Below, one piece after another: positions 32,686 to 41,242 of a stretch of 64,000 nt of DNA; the stretch's first letter is position 1, and the number at the start of each line of letters is the position of its first letter. The DNA comes from Synergistaceae bacterium UBA6083 (lineage in GTDB: Bacteria; Synergistota; Synergistia; Synergistales; 79-D21): assembly GCA_002436015.1 (NCBI GenBank), contig DIXJ01000003.1:19230-83229 (forward strand), given 5' to 3'. Both the position numbers and the translations under genes were made by a program. The notes beneath the pieces are model-generated. The model ran no database searches. It worked only from the letters and a program-made list of their open reading frames with translations, and had not been told where the DNA came from.

Positions 32686-33479
32686 TCGGGAATCTCATCG
32701 AGTTTATTTTCAGCGCGGGCAGCACATTAGGGGTCATTCTCATTGTCTTGATCCTGCTGACTTCCGCGGTCAAGATCATACCTGAATACCAGAGGGGTGT
32801 TGTTTTCCGCCTCGGGCGCCTTACCGGGGCAAAGGGACCAGGGCTTGTGATCATCATCCCGTTCATCGACAGGATGGTGAAGGCGGACCTCCGGGTCGTG
32901 ACCCTGGACGTCCCCGTCCAGGAGGTGATTACGAAGGATAACGTTCCGATCAAGGTGAACGCCGTCGTTTACTTCCGGGTGATGGATCCCAACCGGTCGG
33001 TGGTTGAAGTCGAAAATTACATCATGGCGACAAGCCAGCTTTCCCAGACAACGCTTCGTTCGGTTATCGGACGGGCGGAATTGGATGAGGTCCTGAGCGA
33101 GCGGGACAAGATCAACCTCGAGCTGCAGAAGATCATTGATGAAAAGACGGACCCCTGGGGCATCAAGGTCAGTGCCGTTGAGGTCAAGGAGCTCGAGTTG
33201 CCGGAAGGCATGAAGCGAGCCATGGCCCGCCAGGCTGAAGCCGAGCGGGAGAGGCGTGCAAAGATCATCAGCGCGGAAGGGGAAGCCCAGGCTGCGGAGC
33301 GCCTGAGCGAGGCGGCCCGAATCATGGAGGTGAGCCCGGTCACTCTCCAGCTCAGGTATCTCCAGACCATGAGGGAAATTGCGAGCGAGAAGAACGCCAT
33401 GACCCTTTTCCCGTTTCCCTTTGAGATCATGAGGGCCTTCATGGACCGGGCGACGCAGGAAAAAACCAAGGACGCATAA
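32682..33479 (+). CDS. Stomatin/prohibitin-family (SPFH) membrane protein
   Basis: A 265-residue slipin-type protein. One N-terminal membrane segment is followed by VKIIPEYQRGVVFRLGRLTG and GLVIIIPFIDRMVKADLRVVT, the start of the SPFH domain. A long Glu/Ala/Arg-rich coil (RQAEAERERRAKIISAEGEAQ) follows, with a C-terminal hydrophobic end. It forms multimers in the membrane and is the partner of the NfeD protease encoded just upstream. A terminator follows. Confidence 0.93.
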   Translation: MIGNLIEFIFSAGSTLGVILIVLILLTSAVKIIPEYQRGVVFRLGRLTGAKGPGLVIIIPFIDRMVKADLRVVTLDVPVQEVITKDNVPIKVNAVVYFRVMDPNRSVVEVENYIMATSQLSQTTLRSVIGRAELDEVLSERDKINLELQKIIDEKTDPWGIKVSAVEVKELELPEGMKRAMARQAEAERERRAKIISAEGEAQAAERLSEAARIMEVSPVTLQLRYLQTMREIASEKNAMTLFPFPFEIMRAFMDRATQEKTKDA

Positions 33480-33501
33480 GCGGTCCATCTTTTTAAAAGT
33501 T

Positions 33502-33532
33502 GCGCAGGCCCCCAAGGGACCTGCGCTTTTTT
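33502..33532 (+). terminator. Terminator after the stomatin gene
   Basis: GCGCAGG (33502-33508) pairs with CCTGCGC (33520-33526), with extra inner pairing, followed by six T residues. Confidence 0.88.
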
Positions 33533-33542
33533 GTTTCCGGTT

Positions 33543-33571
33543 TTGCTAAGGTCTGTCAAGGTGGTTATAAT
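33543..33571 (+). promoter_or_regulatory. Promoter of leuS
   Basis: TTGCTA (33543-33548), 17 bp, and a perfect TATAAT (33566-33571). It starts ten bases after the preceding terminator and gives a leader of about 45 bases. Confidence 0.6.
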
Positions 33572-33620
33572 AATCCAACATCAGGTTCCGGACGGGATGA
33601 TCGGGAAGGGAGAGGCCTTT

Positions 33621-36101
33621 ATGCCGTACAATTTCGAGCGCGTGGAAAAAAAGTGGCAGCAGTATTGGGAAGAAAACAAGGTTTTCCAGGTCGAGTGCGA
33701 TCCGGGGAAACCCAAGTTCTATTGCCTGGAAATGTTCCCTTATCCCAGTGGTGCGCTCCACATGGGACACCTGCGAAACTATTCGATCGGTGACCTCTTA
33801 AGCCGCTTTTTGTGGATGAAGGGATGGAATGTCCTGCATCCCATGGGATTCGATGCCTTTGGCCTCCCGGCGGAGAACGCTGCCCTGAAGTACGGGGTCC
33901 ACCCGAAGAAGTGGACCTGGGACAACATCGAGCACATGACCACCCAGCTCAAGTCGATGGGGTGCAGCTACGACTGGCGCAGGCGCGTCGAGACCTGTTC
34001 CCCTGATTACTATCGCTGGACCCAGTGGATTTTCCTGCTCTTCCTCAAGAACGGGCTTGCCTACAGGAAACATGCTCCGGTCAACTGGTGCGAGAGTTGC
34101 CAAACCGTGCTGGCGAACGAACAGGTGATCGACGGGGGGCATTGCTGGCGATGCGGGAGCCTCGTAACCAAGCGCAAGCTTGAGCAGTGGTTCCTCAATA
34201 TCACCCGTTATGCCCAGGAACTCCTCGATTCCCTGGGGGAGCTTCCCGGCTGGCCAGAAAAGGTCAAGCTCATGCAGCGCAACTGGATCGGCCGCTCGGA
34301 GGGCGTCCACCTTTCTTTCCCGGTAGACGGGATGGAGACGTCCCTTGAAACGTTCACGACACGGTTCGACACGATTTACGGCGTGACCTTCCTGGCCCTG
34401 GCCCCCGAGCATCCGCTGGTGGAAGAACTGGTTCGCAGGAGCCCGAAGGGGGACGAGATCCGCAAGTTCGTAGCTGAAACGCTCCAGAAGAGCGAGATCG
34501 AACGGACTGCGGTGGGTGGCGAAAAAACCGGCATAGACACGGGGTTCAAGGCAATCAACCCGGTCACGGGGGAGAAAGTCCCAATATGGGTTTCGAACTA
34601 TATCCTCATCGAGTACGGTACCGGGGCGATCATGGGTGTGGCGGGGCATGACCAGCGTGACTTCGAGTTCGCCAGGAAATATGGAATCCCGGTGGGTGTC
34701 GTGATCCAGCCCACGGAAGGGAATCTCGACCCGGAAACGATGACGGGAGCCTTCGAGGGTGACGGCATCCAGTGCAATTCCGGAGATTTCGACGGACTTC
34801 CCACCGAGGAAAGCATTCCCCGCATGGCGGCTTGGGCCGAAGAAATTGGAGTGGGCAAGAGGGAAGTCAATTTCCGGCTGAGGGACTGGCTAATCTCGCG
34901 CCAGCGTTACTGGGGGGCACCCATTCCTGTCGTTTATTGCGAAAAGTGCGGCATCGTCCCCATCCCTGAAGACCAGCTTCCTGTCCTGCTCCCTGACGTC
35001 CAGGTCCTTCCTGGGGGAAAGAGCCCGTTGCCCGAGACCGAGGAATGGGTCAATACAACCTGTCCCTATTGCGGGGGACCGGCACGACGTGAAACCGACA
35101 CCATGGACACGTTCATCTGTTCTTCCTGGTACTTCCTCAGGTTCTCGTCCCCTTGGACGGCCGAGTGTCCCTTCAGGAAAGAGGACGTCAATTACTGGAT
35201 GGCTGTCGACCAGTATATCGGCGGTATCGAGCACGCCTGCCTGCACCTTATCTATGCACGTTTCTTCACGAAGGTCCTGTCCGACCTGGGTTACGTCGAG
35301 GCGCGCGAGCCTTTCACGAACCTCCTGACGCAGGGAATGGTCATCAAGGACGGATCCAAGATGTCAAAATCCAAGGGAAATGTCGTGGACCCGGACGAGA
35401 TCATTCGAAAGTATGGAGCCGATACCGCACGGTTGTTCATCCTCTTTGCTGCCCCGCCGGACAAGGATTTGGACTGGTCCGAAAAAGGAGTGGAAGGGGC
35501 GCATCGCTTTCTCAGGAGGGTCTGGCGCCTGGTGGAGGAGGGAGGGGATGCCTTGCGGCAGGCTCCGCGCCGTAGAATCCCCCTTGTGGAATTGGCTGCC
35601 AAGGATCGCCGTGACCTCAAACGCCGTATCCAGTCCACGATCGAGAGCGTTGGCCGGGATATCGAGAAGGAACGGCAATTCAACACGGCCGTGGCGCGAC
35701 TCATGGAGCTGAGCAACGCCCTCTCGGATTTCACTCCCCGGGATGTGACCGACTGGACCCTTTACCGGGAAGGGATTGAAACGCTCCTGCTGTGCCTTTC
35801 TCCCTTCACGCCCCATATTTGCGAGGAACTCTGGCAAAGCCTTGAGAACCAGGGTTGTTTGGCCGGGGCGACCTGGCCGGAGGTCGAAGCGGATTGCCTG
35901 GAGGCGGAATCGGTGACCATCGTGCTTCAGGTCAACGGTAAAGTCCGGGAAAAGATCGAACTCCCCGCCGGCCTTGGGTCCGAGGAACTCAAGGAAAGGG
36001 TCTTTTCCGAAGAAGCGGTCCGGAAACGGCTTGAAGGGAAGGAAATCCTGAAGGTGATCGCCGTTCCCGACAGGCTGGTCAACGTGGTGGTGAAAGGATA
36101 G
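33621..36101 (+). CDS. leuS: Leucyl-tRNA synthetase
   Basis: An 826-residue class I synthetase charging tRNA-Leu. The HIGH-type motif is GALHMGHLRNYSIGD near residue 47, a large CP1 editing domain (about 220-410) contains TRFDTIYGVTFLALAPEHP, and the KMSKS loop is SKMSKSKGN near residue 581. The protein ends with an anticodon-binding helical domain and the LeuRS C-terminal VNGKVREKIELP piece. The ATG at 33621 has GGGAGAGG upstream; the longer frame of 30 residues is not LeuRS-like. Its stop overlaps the holA GTG by one base. Confidence 0.97.
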   Translation: MPYNFERVEKKWQQYWEENKVFQVECDPGKPKFYCLEMFPYPSGALHMGHLRNYSIGDLLSRFLWMKGWNVLHPMGFDAFGLPAENAALKYGVHPKKWTWDNIEHMTTQLKSMGCSYDWRRRVETCSPDYYRWTQWIFLLFLKNGLAYRKHAPVNWCESCQTVLANEQVIDGGHCWRCGSLVTKRKLEQWFLNITRYAQELLDSLGELPGWPEKVKLMQRNWIGRSEGVHLSFPVDGMETSLETFTTRFDTIYGVTFLALAPEHPLVEELVRRSPKGDEIRKFVAETLQKSEIERTAVGGEKTGIDTGFKAINPVTGEKVPIWVSNYILIEYGTGAIMGVAGHDQRDFEFARKYGIPVGVVIQPTEGNLDPETMTGAFEGDGIQCNSGDFDGLPTEESIPRMAAWAEEIGVGKREVNFRLRDWLISRQRYWGAPIPVVYCEKCGIVPIPEDQLPVLLPDVQVLPGGKSPLPETEEWVNTTCPYCGGPARRETDTMDTFICSSWYFLRFSSPWTAECPFRKEDVNYWMAVDQYIGGIEHACLHLIYARFFTKVLSDLGYVEAREPFTNLLTQGMVIKDGSKMSKSKGNVVDPDEIIRKYGADTARLFILFAAPPDKDLDWSEKGVEGAHRFLRRVWRLVEEGGDALRQAPRRRIPLVELAAKDRRDLKRRIQSTIESVGRDIEKERQFNTAVARLMELSNALSDFTPRDVTDWTLYREGIETLLLCLSPFTPHICEELWQSLENQGCLAGATWPEVEADCLEAESVTIVLQVNGKVREKIELPAGLGSEELKERVFSEEAVRKRLEGKEILKVIAVPDRLVNVVVKG

Positions 36102-37036
36102 TGCCTCACCTGATGGTGGCGAGCGCCGCTGGGACTTCCCAGCGGCGTCTCGTTTCGGAAACGACGAAACAGGAACTCGAGAAAGGATATCCACTTTCAG
36201 TCCGGAGGGAGGGGGGCGAGTGGAAGGATCTCCTCTCCAGTGAAAGTGGCGGCGGATTATTTGAAGCCCGAAGGCTCGTCCTTGTCGAGGAAGCCCACCT
36301 GCTTGGGAAATTCCCGCCGGGCCTTGAGTCGCTGCTGGAAGGACCCGAGTCTCCTATCCACGTCCTTCTTGTTTTTGCCGATGAACCGAAGTCGTTTTTT
36401 CCGAAAGAACTTTTCTCCAGGCTGACGTGGCTGAAGGGGGAGGAAATCCCGCGTTTTGGCGCAGCGAGGCAGAGATGGGTAGAGAACAAGGCCAGAATGC
36501 TGGGAGTGACGATTTCTACAGAGGCGATGGCCCTTCTCCTCGAGTCGGTGGAGGACCCTGAAGAGATTCTTTCCGAACTGTCAAAGCTTTGCCTGGCTTT
36601 AGAGGACAGTCGCATCGAGGTTGAACAGGTTCGTGCCCTTTGTTTCGACGAGGGGGAGAAGGCCCTTCTTTCCCTTCTCGATGGTTTGTGCGAGGCGGAT
36701 ATCCCGAGGGTGACGGGAGCCCTGCCCCACGTAAAAAGACGAGAGCTCATCCCGGTTGTGGCTGCCCTTCATAACCGTTTCCGTCTTGCGCTGTACAGAG
36801 CGGCCTTCAAGTCCCCGCGAGCGGGCAAGGCGGTTTCGGAAGCCCTGAAGGCAAGGCCTTACCAGGAACGGCAAGCCGTGGAAGCAGCCCGCCATTATAG
36901 CCGGGCTGCCCTAGCGGCGTTTGTCAGGGATCTCTGCGGGGTAAACATTGGGGAGAAATCTGGAAATCGCAGCGGTTGGGTTGACCTGGAGCTGGCCATA
37001 CTGGATTTACTGGGTTCAAGCAAGGCTCTGCATTAG
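36101..37036 (+). CDS. holA: DNA polymerase III delta-subunit-like protein (HolA)
   Basis: A 311-residue protein resembling the clamp-loader delta subunit. FEARRLVLVEEAHLLGK is the usual Walker-B-region analogue, and VENKARMLGVTISTEAMALLLESV plus LSELSKLCLALEDSRIEVEQVR form the middle helical domain. Sequence conservation is weak, as is normal for HolA. Context supports it: holA next to convergent rpsT is a common bacterial arrangement. It starts with GTG immediately after leuS. Confidence 0.8.
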   Translation: MPHLMVASAAGTSQRRLVSETTKQELEKGYPLSVRREGGEWKDLLSSESGGGLFEARRLVLVEEAHLLGKFPPGLESLLEGPESPIHVLLVFADEPKSFFPKELFSRLTWLKGEEIPRFGAARQRWVENKARMLGVTISTEAMALLLESVEDPEEILSELSKLCLALEDSRIEVEQVRALCFDEGEKALLSLLDGLCEADIPRVTGALPHVKRRELIPVVAALHNRFRLALYRAAFKSPRAGKAVSEALKARPYQERQAVEAARHYSRAALAAFVRDLCGVNIGEKSGNRSGWVDLELAILDLLGSSKALH

Positions 37037-37048
37037 GGAACTTGAGAC

Positions 37049-37079
37049 AAAAAGCCGCCGGCTATGCGTCGGCGGCTTT
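37049..37079. terminator. Terminator hairpin shared by holA and rpsT
   Basis: AAAGCCGCCG (37051-37060) pairs with CGGCGGCTTT (37070-37079). On the minus strand it is followed by a run of T and includes the last codons and the stop of rpsT. On the plus strand it lies 14 bases after holA. Confidence 0.78.
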
Positions 37080-37340
37080 CATTACGTCTTTTGCCCTTTG
37101 GGTAAGCATGGATTTGCGTCTCGCGACCGTGTTGGGGTGCAAGACACCCTTGCCGGCGGCCTTGTCCAGGACGGACTGGGCTTCGTCAAGACGGGACTGG
37201 ATCAGCTTGGAATCCTTTCCCTCCAAACTTTCCATGAGTTTCTTTGCGGCAGTTTTGCAACGACTCTTCCAGAAACGGTTATAGAGTCGGTTTCTCTCGG
37301 AGATTCGGACTCGCTTTTCAGCGGATTTCTTGTTGGGCAT
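37062..37340 (-). CDS. rpsT: Ribosomal protein S20
   Basis: A 92-residue S20. MPNKKSAEKRVRISERNRLYN is the standard N-terminus, followed by three basic helices and LHPNTVARRKSMLTQR near the end. It binds 16S rRNA in the small subunit. The ATG at 37340 is preceded by GGAGGAGGTG. A promoter lies about 35 bases upstream, and its own coding end forms part of the terminator stem. Confidence 0.96.
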   Translation of the reverse strand: MPNKKSAEKRVRISERNRLYNRFWKSRCKTAAKKLMESLEGKDSKLIQSRLDEAQSVLDKAAGKGVLHPNTVARRKSMLTQRAKDVMKAADA

Positions 37341-37371
37341 GCGGTTCACCTCCTCCCGTAAAGCAAAGCAA

Positions 37372-37400
37372 ATTCTAGCATGCCCAAGGCAACCGGGCAA
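37372..37400 (-). promoter_or_regulatory. Promoter of rpsT
   Basis: On the minus strand TTGCCC (37400-37395), 17 bp, then TAGAAT (37377-37372), with TGC before the -10. Confidence 0.6.
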
Positions 37401-37477
37401 GGAAGAAAAAGAGATTCGCGTGAAGCCGTATTATACAATAACGATCATGTTTTTGACTGGGGAAAGAGGCGGGGCTC

Positions 37478-38404
37478 ATGCAAGGTCCTCTGAAACAGGA
37501 CGGCAACAAGTGGGGGAAGGGAATCGTCTCGGCGGGACTCGTGGTGTTGTCCTTTGCAGGTTTTTTCCTGGAAAACCGGGGATCCGGCCTGGGGAAGCTG
37601 CTTTGGCTTGTCGGAGGGTCAGGGATAGTGGGCCTCCTGACAAATGTCCTGGCAGTGAGGATGATCTTCCACAAGATATCCTTCCGCATGGGACCCTGGG
37701 AATGGATTCTCCCCGGAAGCGGCGTCGTGACAAGGAACCAGGAACGGATTCTCGAAACCCTTGCCTGTGAGCTCCGGGAACGCTTGCTGACACAGGAGAC
37801 ACTTGAAAAAGCCGTTTTCGAGGGAAGGTTGCTGGACAGGGTAGGCCCGACCTTCCGCAAGGAAATGAGACGCCTTTTCCTAAGACGTTCCAACCTTCGC
37901 AGGATGGGGGGGGCGCTGGAAGGGCCGCTGCAGCGCTTATTGCTGGGTCCAGAGACGCAGCGATTTGTAAGGTCCCAGGTGGAGAAGGCCCTCCAGGACA
38001 GCCTGATCCTTGGCATGGCGGGGAGATTGGGCCTGTTGAAAAGTGAGGTCATCGCGGAATGGGTGATCCGGTCGGCCTCGACAAACCTGAACAGGGCACT
38101 CCTGACGGAAATCGGGCTCAGGGAAACCCAGAGAAAGCTGGCGGCCCTCCTGGATGGCGCGAGCCATCTGGGAGATGCGGAGATCATGGTGATGGTCCGG
38201 GATAGTTTTGAGCGGCTCCTCATTCGCATGCTTCGCGAAATTGATCTCGGTGAACTTGCCAAGGGATCGCTGCGCGATGCAACGCCGGAGCAGCTGGAGA
38301 ATTACCTTGAAGCCTTGGCAAGGAAGTATCTTGACTGGATCGAAATCTGGGGAGGACTCATGGGGGCGGCCCTTGGGCTTGGAATATGGGTGCTTTCAAG
38401 ATGA
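37478..38404 (+). CDS. DUF445 family membrane protein
   Basis: A 308-residue protein with two N-terminal hydrophobic segments (about residues 16-32 and 40-65). The DUF445 hallmark GLLTNVLAVRMIFHKISF lies between about residues 52 and 70, and long helical stretches (ELRERLLTQETLEKAVFEG, RDSFERLLIRMLREIDL) follow. A last hydrophobic segment ends at the C-terminus. The family (YheB/YqgA-like) has no established role. The ATG at 37478 has only a weak ribosome site. Its stop overlaps the helicase gene by 4 bases. Confidence 0.78.
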   Translation: MQGPLKQDGNKWGKGIVSAGLVVLSFAGFFLENRGSGLGKLLWLVGGSGIVGLLTNVLAVRMIFHKISFRMGPWEWILPGSGVVTRNQERILETLACELRERLLTQETLEKAVFEGRLLDRVGPTFRKEMRRLFLRRSNLRRMGGALEGPLQRLLLGPETQRFVRSQVEKALQDSLILGMAGRLGLLKSEVIAEWVIRSASTNLNRALLTEIGLRETQRKLAALLDGASHLGDAEIMVMVRDSFERLLIRMLREIDLGELAKGSLRDATPEQLENYLEALARKYLDWIEIWGGLMGAALGLGIWVLSR

Positions 38405-40338
38405 TGCCCCATCCAATGGATTCCTTTTTCGACGAGCCTGGACTCCTTTCGAGGCTTGAGGGATTCGAATTTCGACCCCAACAGGCCCAGATGGCCAGGA
38501 AAACCTGGGATTTCCTTAGCGCAGGAGAAGGGAAAATCCTGGCGATTGAGGCTCCCACCGGGATTGGAAAGAGTTTTGCCCTGCTTGTGCCGGCAATTCT
38601 CTGGGCGCTGGAAGGCAACTACCGTGCCCTGCTTCTCACTGCAGGGCACGCTTTGCAGGAACAGCTCATGTCAAGGGATATCCCTTTCCTGCAGGAACTT
38701 TTGCCTGCGGCTTTCCAATATGGAACACTGAAGGGGCGTGGAAATTACCTTTGCCTGAGGCGCAGTTTGGAACTCGACTCGGGAGGGTTCCTCTCGTTCA
38801 ATGACGGGGGAAAGACCTCCATGGAAATTCTGGAATGGCGCAGGGACACGGATACCGGGGATCTTTCGGAACTGAACCTGCCCGAGGACCACCCGGCTCT
38901 CGGGACGATTGCAGCGGGTCGCGACGGATGCCTGGGGCGACTTTGCCCCTTTCGGGAAGAATGCTTCCTGCAGCGTCTTTACCAGAGGGCCCGAAACTGG
39001 CAAATCATCGTGGCCAACTATCACCTGTTCTTTTCCCATGTGGACGGCGGTGAACGGTCCTTTCCGGTTCATTTCGACGCCCTGCTCTGCGACGAAGCCC
39101 ACAGGATTCCTGAAGCGGCCCGCTCTGCTTCATCTCGTTCGGCGTCCCTCGACCGGTTCCGGAAAGTGCTTTCCCCAAAGCACCTGAACGGCTTGGAAAA
39201 GTCTTTCAGGGAATTGCGCGTCCCCGCTGAGAAACTCTCGTCCGAATGGAAAGTGGCGGCTATGGGTGTAGAACGCCTCTTCAACCGGCTTTCCCTCCTT
39301 CCTAGGGATCAGTGGGCTTTCAAGACACCCCTGACGGAACTTCGTCACGATCTTGAGGAGTTCCTAGGGCCACTTGCGGGAGAGGCAGAGCGGCTATTAA
39401 CAATCGTGGGAAAGGAAAGGGACAAGCCTGCTGGAGAAGACCTTGCCGCCCAGGCGGAAGGGTTGTCCGCAGCCAGCCAGTTGGCCGAGGCTTACGATGA
39501 CCTTGCCTGGTGCCTTGACGTGGTTCGCTACCCCCATTGGGCGACCTGGTGGGACGGGCTCGCTATCCAGAGCGCTCCGGTCCTGGCGGGCCCGTCGATC
39601 CAGGATGTTCTTTCTTCCCTCGATGGAGTGCCCGTCGTTTGTGCGTCGGCCACTCTGTCTGTCGGAGGGGCTTTCGATTTCTGGGAAAGGGAGACCGGGA
39701 TATGTCCCGGAGAAGGGATCATCCTCGATTCCCCGTTCGATCTTCCTTCCCAGATGTCGATCTGGGTCGTGGAGTTGGGGCTCAGGGTGACCGAGGGCGG
39801 ATACGACGAAAGGGCCAGCCGTGTCATTGAAAAGCTTTGCGAGGACAACGGAGGCCGGACGCTCGTCCTTTGCAGTTCCCGGAGGCTCGTCGGTGCGGTT
39901 TCTAGGAAGATGAGGAGTAAGCAACGGAACTTTCGGATTCTTTGCCAGGGTGAAGCTCCGAAAGGAGAATTGCTCTCCCGCTTCAGGAGGGATGAAACGT
40001 CGGTCCTGATCGGAAGCCTTTCGTTTAGGGAGGGAATCGATGTTCCGGGAGAGGGGCTGACCCAGGTGATCCTTGACCGGATTCCCTTTCCGCACCCGGA
40101 TGATCCACTTGTCAGGGCAAGGCGGGATCTCGAGGGGAGAGGAACGTTTCTTCAAAGCACTCTCCCGATGAGCCGACTTTTCCTGAGACAGGCTTTTGGA
40201 CGGCTTATCCGGAGGAAAACTGACCTTGGGCGAGTGGTCATCCTTGACGGGAGGGCCCTTGAGAGGCCGGATTGGGAAATATTCCAGGATTTCCAAGGGG
40301 TTTCCATCAAGAGAATCCGGCTGGCCCAGATGCCTTGA
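38401..40338 (+). CDS. DinG/XPD-like superfamily 2 DNA helicase
   Basis: A 645-residue helicase. Walker A is EAPTGIGKSFA near residue 56, the DEAH box starts at Asp231 (LCDEAHRIP), and late motifs include LVLCSSRRLVGAVSRKM and RQAFGRLIRR (motif VI). Cys118, 177, 182 and 188 have the spacing of the XPD/DinG iron-sulfur cluster. Such enzymes unwind DNA 5' to 3' and resolve R-loops or damaged forks. The ATG at 38401 overlaps the upstream stop (ATGA); a second ATG follows at once. Confidence 0.88.
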   Translation: MMPHPMDSFFDEPGLLSRLEGFEFRPQQAQMARKTWDFLSAGEGKILAIEAPTGIGKSFALLVPAILWALEGNYRALLLTAGHALQEQLMSRDIPFLQELLPAAFQYGTLKGRGNYLCLRRSLELDSGGFLSFNDGGKTSMEILEWRRDTDTGDLSELNLPEDHPALGTIAAGRDGCLGRLCPFREECFLQRLYQRARNWQIIVANYHLFFSHVDGGERSFPVHFDALLCDEAHRIPEAARSASSRSASLDRFRKVLSPKHLNGLEKSFRELRVPAEKLSSEWKVAAMGVERLFNRLSLLPRDQWAFKTPLTELRHDLEEFLGPLAGEAERLLTIVGKERDKPAGEDLAAQAEGLSAASQLAEAYDDLAWCLDVVRYPHWATWWDGLAIQSAPVLAGPSIQDVLSSLDGVPVVCASATLSVGGAFDFWERETGICPGEGIILDSPFDLPSQMSIWVVELGLRVTEGGYDERASRVIEKLCEDNGGRTLVLCSSRRLVGAVSRKMRSKQRNFRILCQGEAPKGELLSRFRRDETSVLIGSLSFREGIDVPGEGLTQVILDRIPFPHPDDPLVRARRDLEGRGTFLQSTLPMSRLFLRQAFGRLIRRKTDLGRVVILDGRALERPDWEIFQDFQGVSIKRIRLAQMP

Positions 40339-40364
40339 TAGGGTTCTAGGGGCTGTGTTATAGT
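40335..40364 (+). promoter_or_regulatory. Promoter of the rpmH operon
   Basis: TTGATA (40335-40340), 18 bp, TATAGT (40359-40364) with TGT before the -10. The -35 overlaps the stop codon of the helicase gene. The leader to rpmH is about 60 bases. Confidence 0.65.
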
Positions 40365-40430
40365 ATCAAGGCTCTTAGACAAGGCCATTTAATTTTATTT
40401 GGATTTTCCAACAGCAAGGGGGTGTCGTCA

Positions 40431-40565
40431 ATGAAGCGGACCTTTCAACCCCATAAAACGCGTCGCAAGCGGTCAATGGGATTCCTCGTGCGTTCCAGCT
40501 CCCCAACGGGGCGCCGCGTCATCCGCAACCGGAGACGCAAGGGGCGTAAACGCCTCGCAGTCTAG
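40431..40565 (+). CDS. rpmH: Ribosomal protein L34
   Basis: A 44-residue, very basic protein reading MKRTFQPHKTRRKRSMGFLV at the start and RRKGRKRLAV at the end, which is plainly L34. An AAGGGGGTG ribosome site precedes the ATG. The rnpA ATG follows the TAG stop with no gap, the normal rpmH-rnpA-yidD-yidC-jag order. Confidence 0.96.
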   Translation: MKRTFQPHKTRRKRSMGFLVRSSSPTGRRVIRNRRRKGRKRLAV

Positions 40566-40964
40566 ATGGATCATCCTTTCCGGTTTCCAGCGAGCCTCAG
40601 ACTGAAAAAGGGATGGGAGTTTGATCTGGTCTTCCGCACCGGCCGACGCGTAAAAGGAGAGCTGGTGCGGTTGTTGTTTCTTGACGCCGGCGAGGGGCTC
40701 CCTCGTTTGGGGGCGGCCATAGGAAAGCGCCAGGGTTCTTCCGTTGTCCGAAGCAGGGGGCGAAGAACCCTGCGGGAAGCCTTCCGGGTTTGCCGTCCAT
40801 GGATGAAAGACGGGATATGGATCGTCGCCATGCTCCGGTCCGCCGGACTCAGGGCTGGGACGGGGGAGATCTACGCGGATATGGTTGCTCTCCTCAAGAA
40901 GGAAGAACTCCTGAGGCCGGGGTTTCCGCCGGTTTTTTCGTCAGGCGGGGAGGCCTCGGATTGA
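40566..40964 (+). CDS. rnpA: Ribonuclease P protein component
   Basis: A 132-residue RnpA. The N-terminal FPASLRLKKGWEFDLVFRTGRRVKG and the central GAAIGKRQGSSVVRSRGRRTLREAFR are family features; the usual RNR box reads RSRGRR. It helps the RNase P RNA process tRNA 5' ends. The last bases overlap the yidD start. Confidence 0.92.
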   Translation: MDHPFRFPASLRLKKGWEFDLVFRTGRRVKGELVRLLFLDAGEGLPRLGAAIGKRQGSSVVRSRGRRTLREAFRVCRPWMKDGIWIVAMLRSAGLRAGTGEIYADMVALLKKEELLRPGFPPVFSSGGEASD

Positions 40965-41242
40965 AAAGATCCATCCCTGCTTGTTTTGCCATGGCTGCAA
41001 TTCGCCTCTACCAGCGTTTCCTTTCCCCTTTTTTGGGGAAGAATTGCCGTTTTGTGCCGACTTGTTCCGCTTACACATTTGAAGCGATCGAGCGGTATGG
41101 TTTCATGGAGGGAATTCTTCTCGGGGCAAAGCGAATTCTTCGCTGCGGCCCTTGGTCGCCCGGCGGTTTTGACCCCGTTCCGGACCTGAGGTGGAAGGCT
41201 GGATCCGAAAAAATTCGAAAAAATGAACCAGAGGGACGGTGA
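40961..41242 (+). CDS. yidD: Membrane protein insertion efficiency factor YidD
   Basis: A 93-residue YidD. IRLYQRFLSPFLGKNCRFVPTC is the core split around residue 30, CSAYTFEAIERYGFMEG and RCGPWSPGGFDPVP follow. It is a peripheral inner-membrane protein supporting YidC. TTG at 40961 (overlapping the rnpA stop as TTGA, with GGGGAGG upstream) is preferred; ATG at 40991 is the alternative. Confidence 0.93.
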   Translation: MKRSIPACFAMAAIRLYQRFLSPFLGKNCRFVPTCSAYTFEAIERYGFMEGILLGAKRILRCGPWSPGGFDPVPDLRWKAGSEKIRKNEPEGR

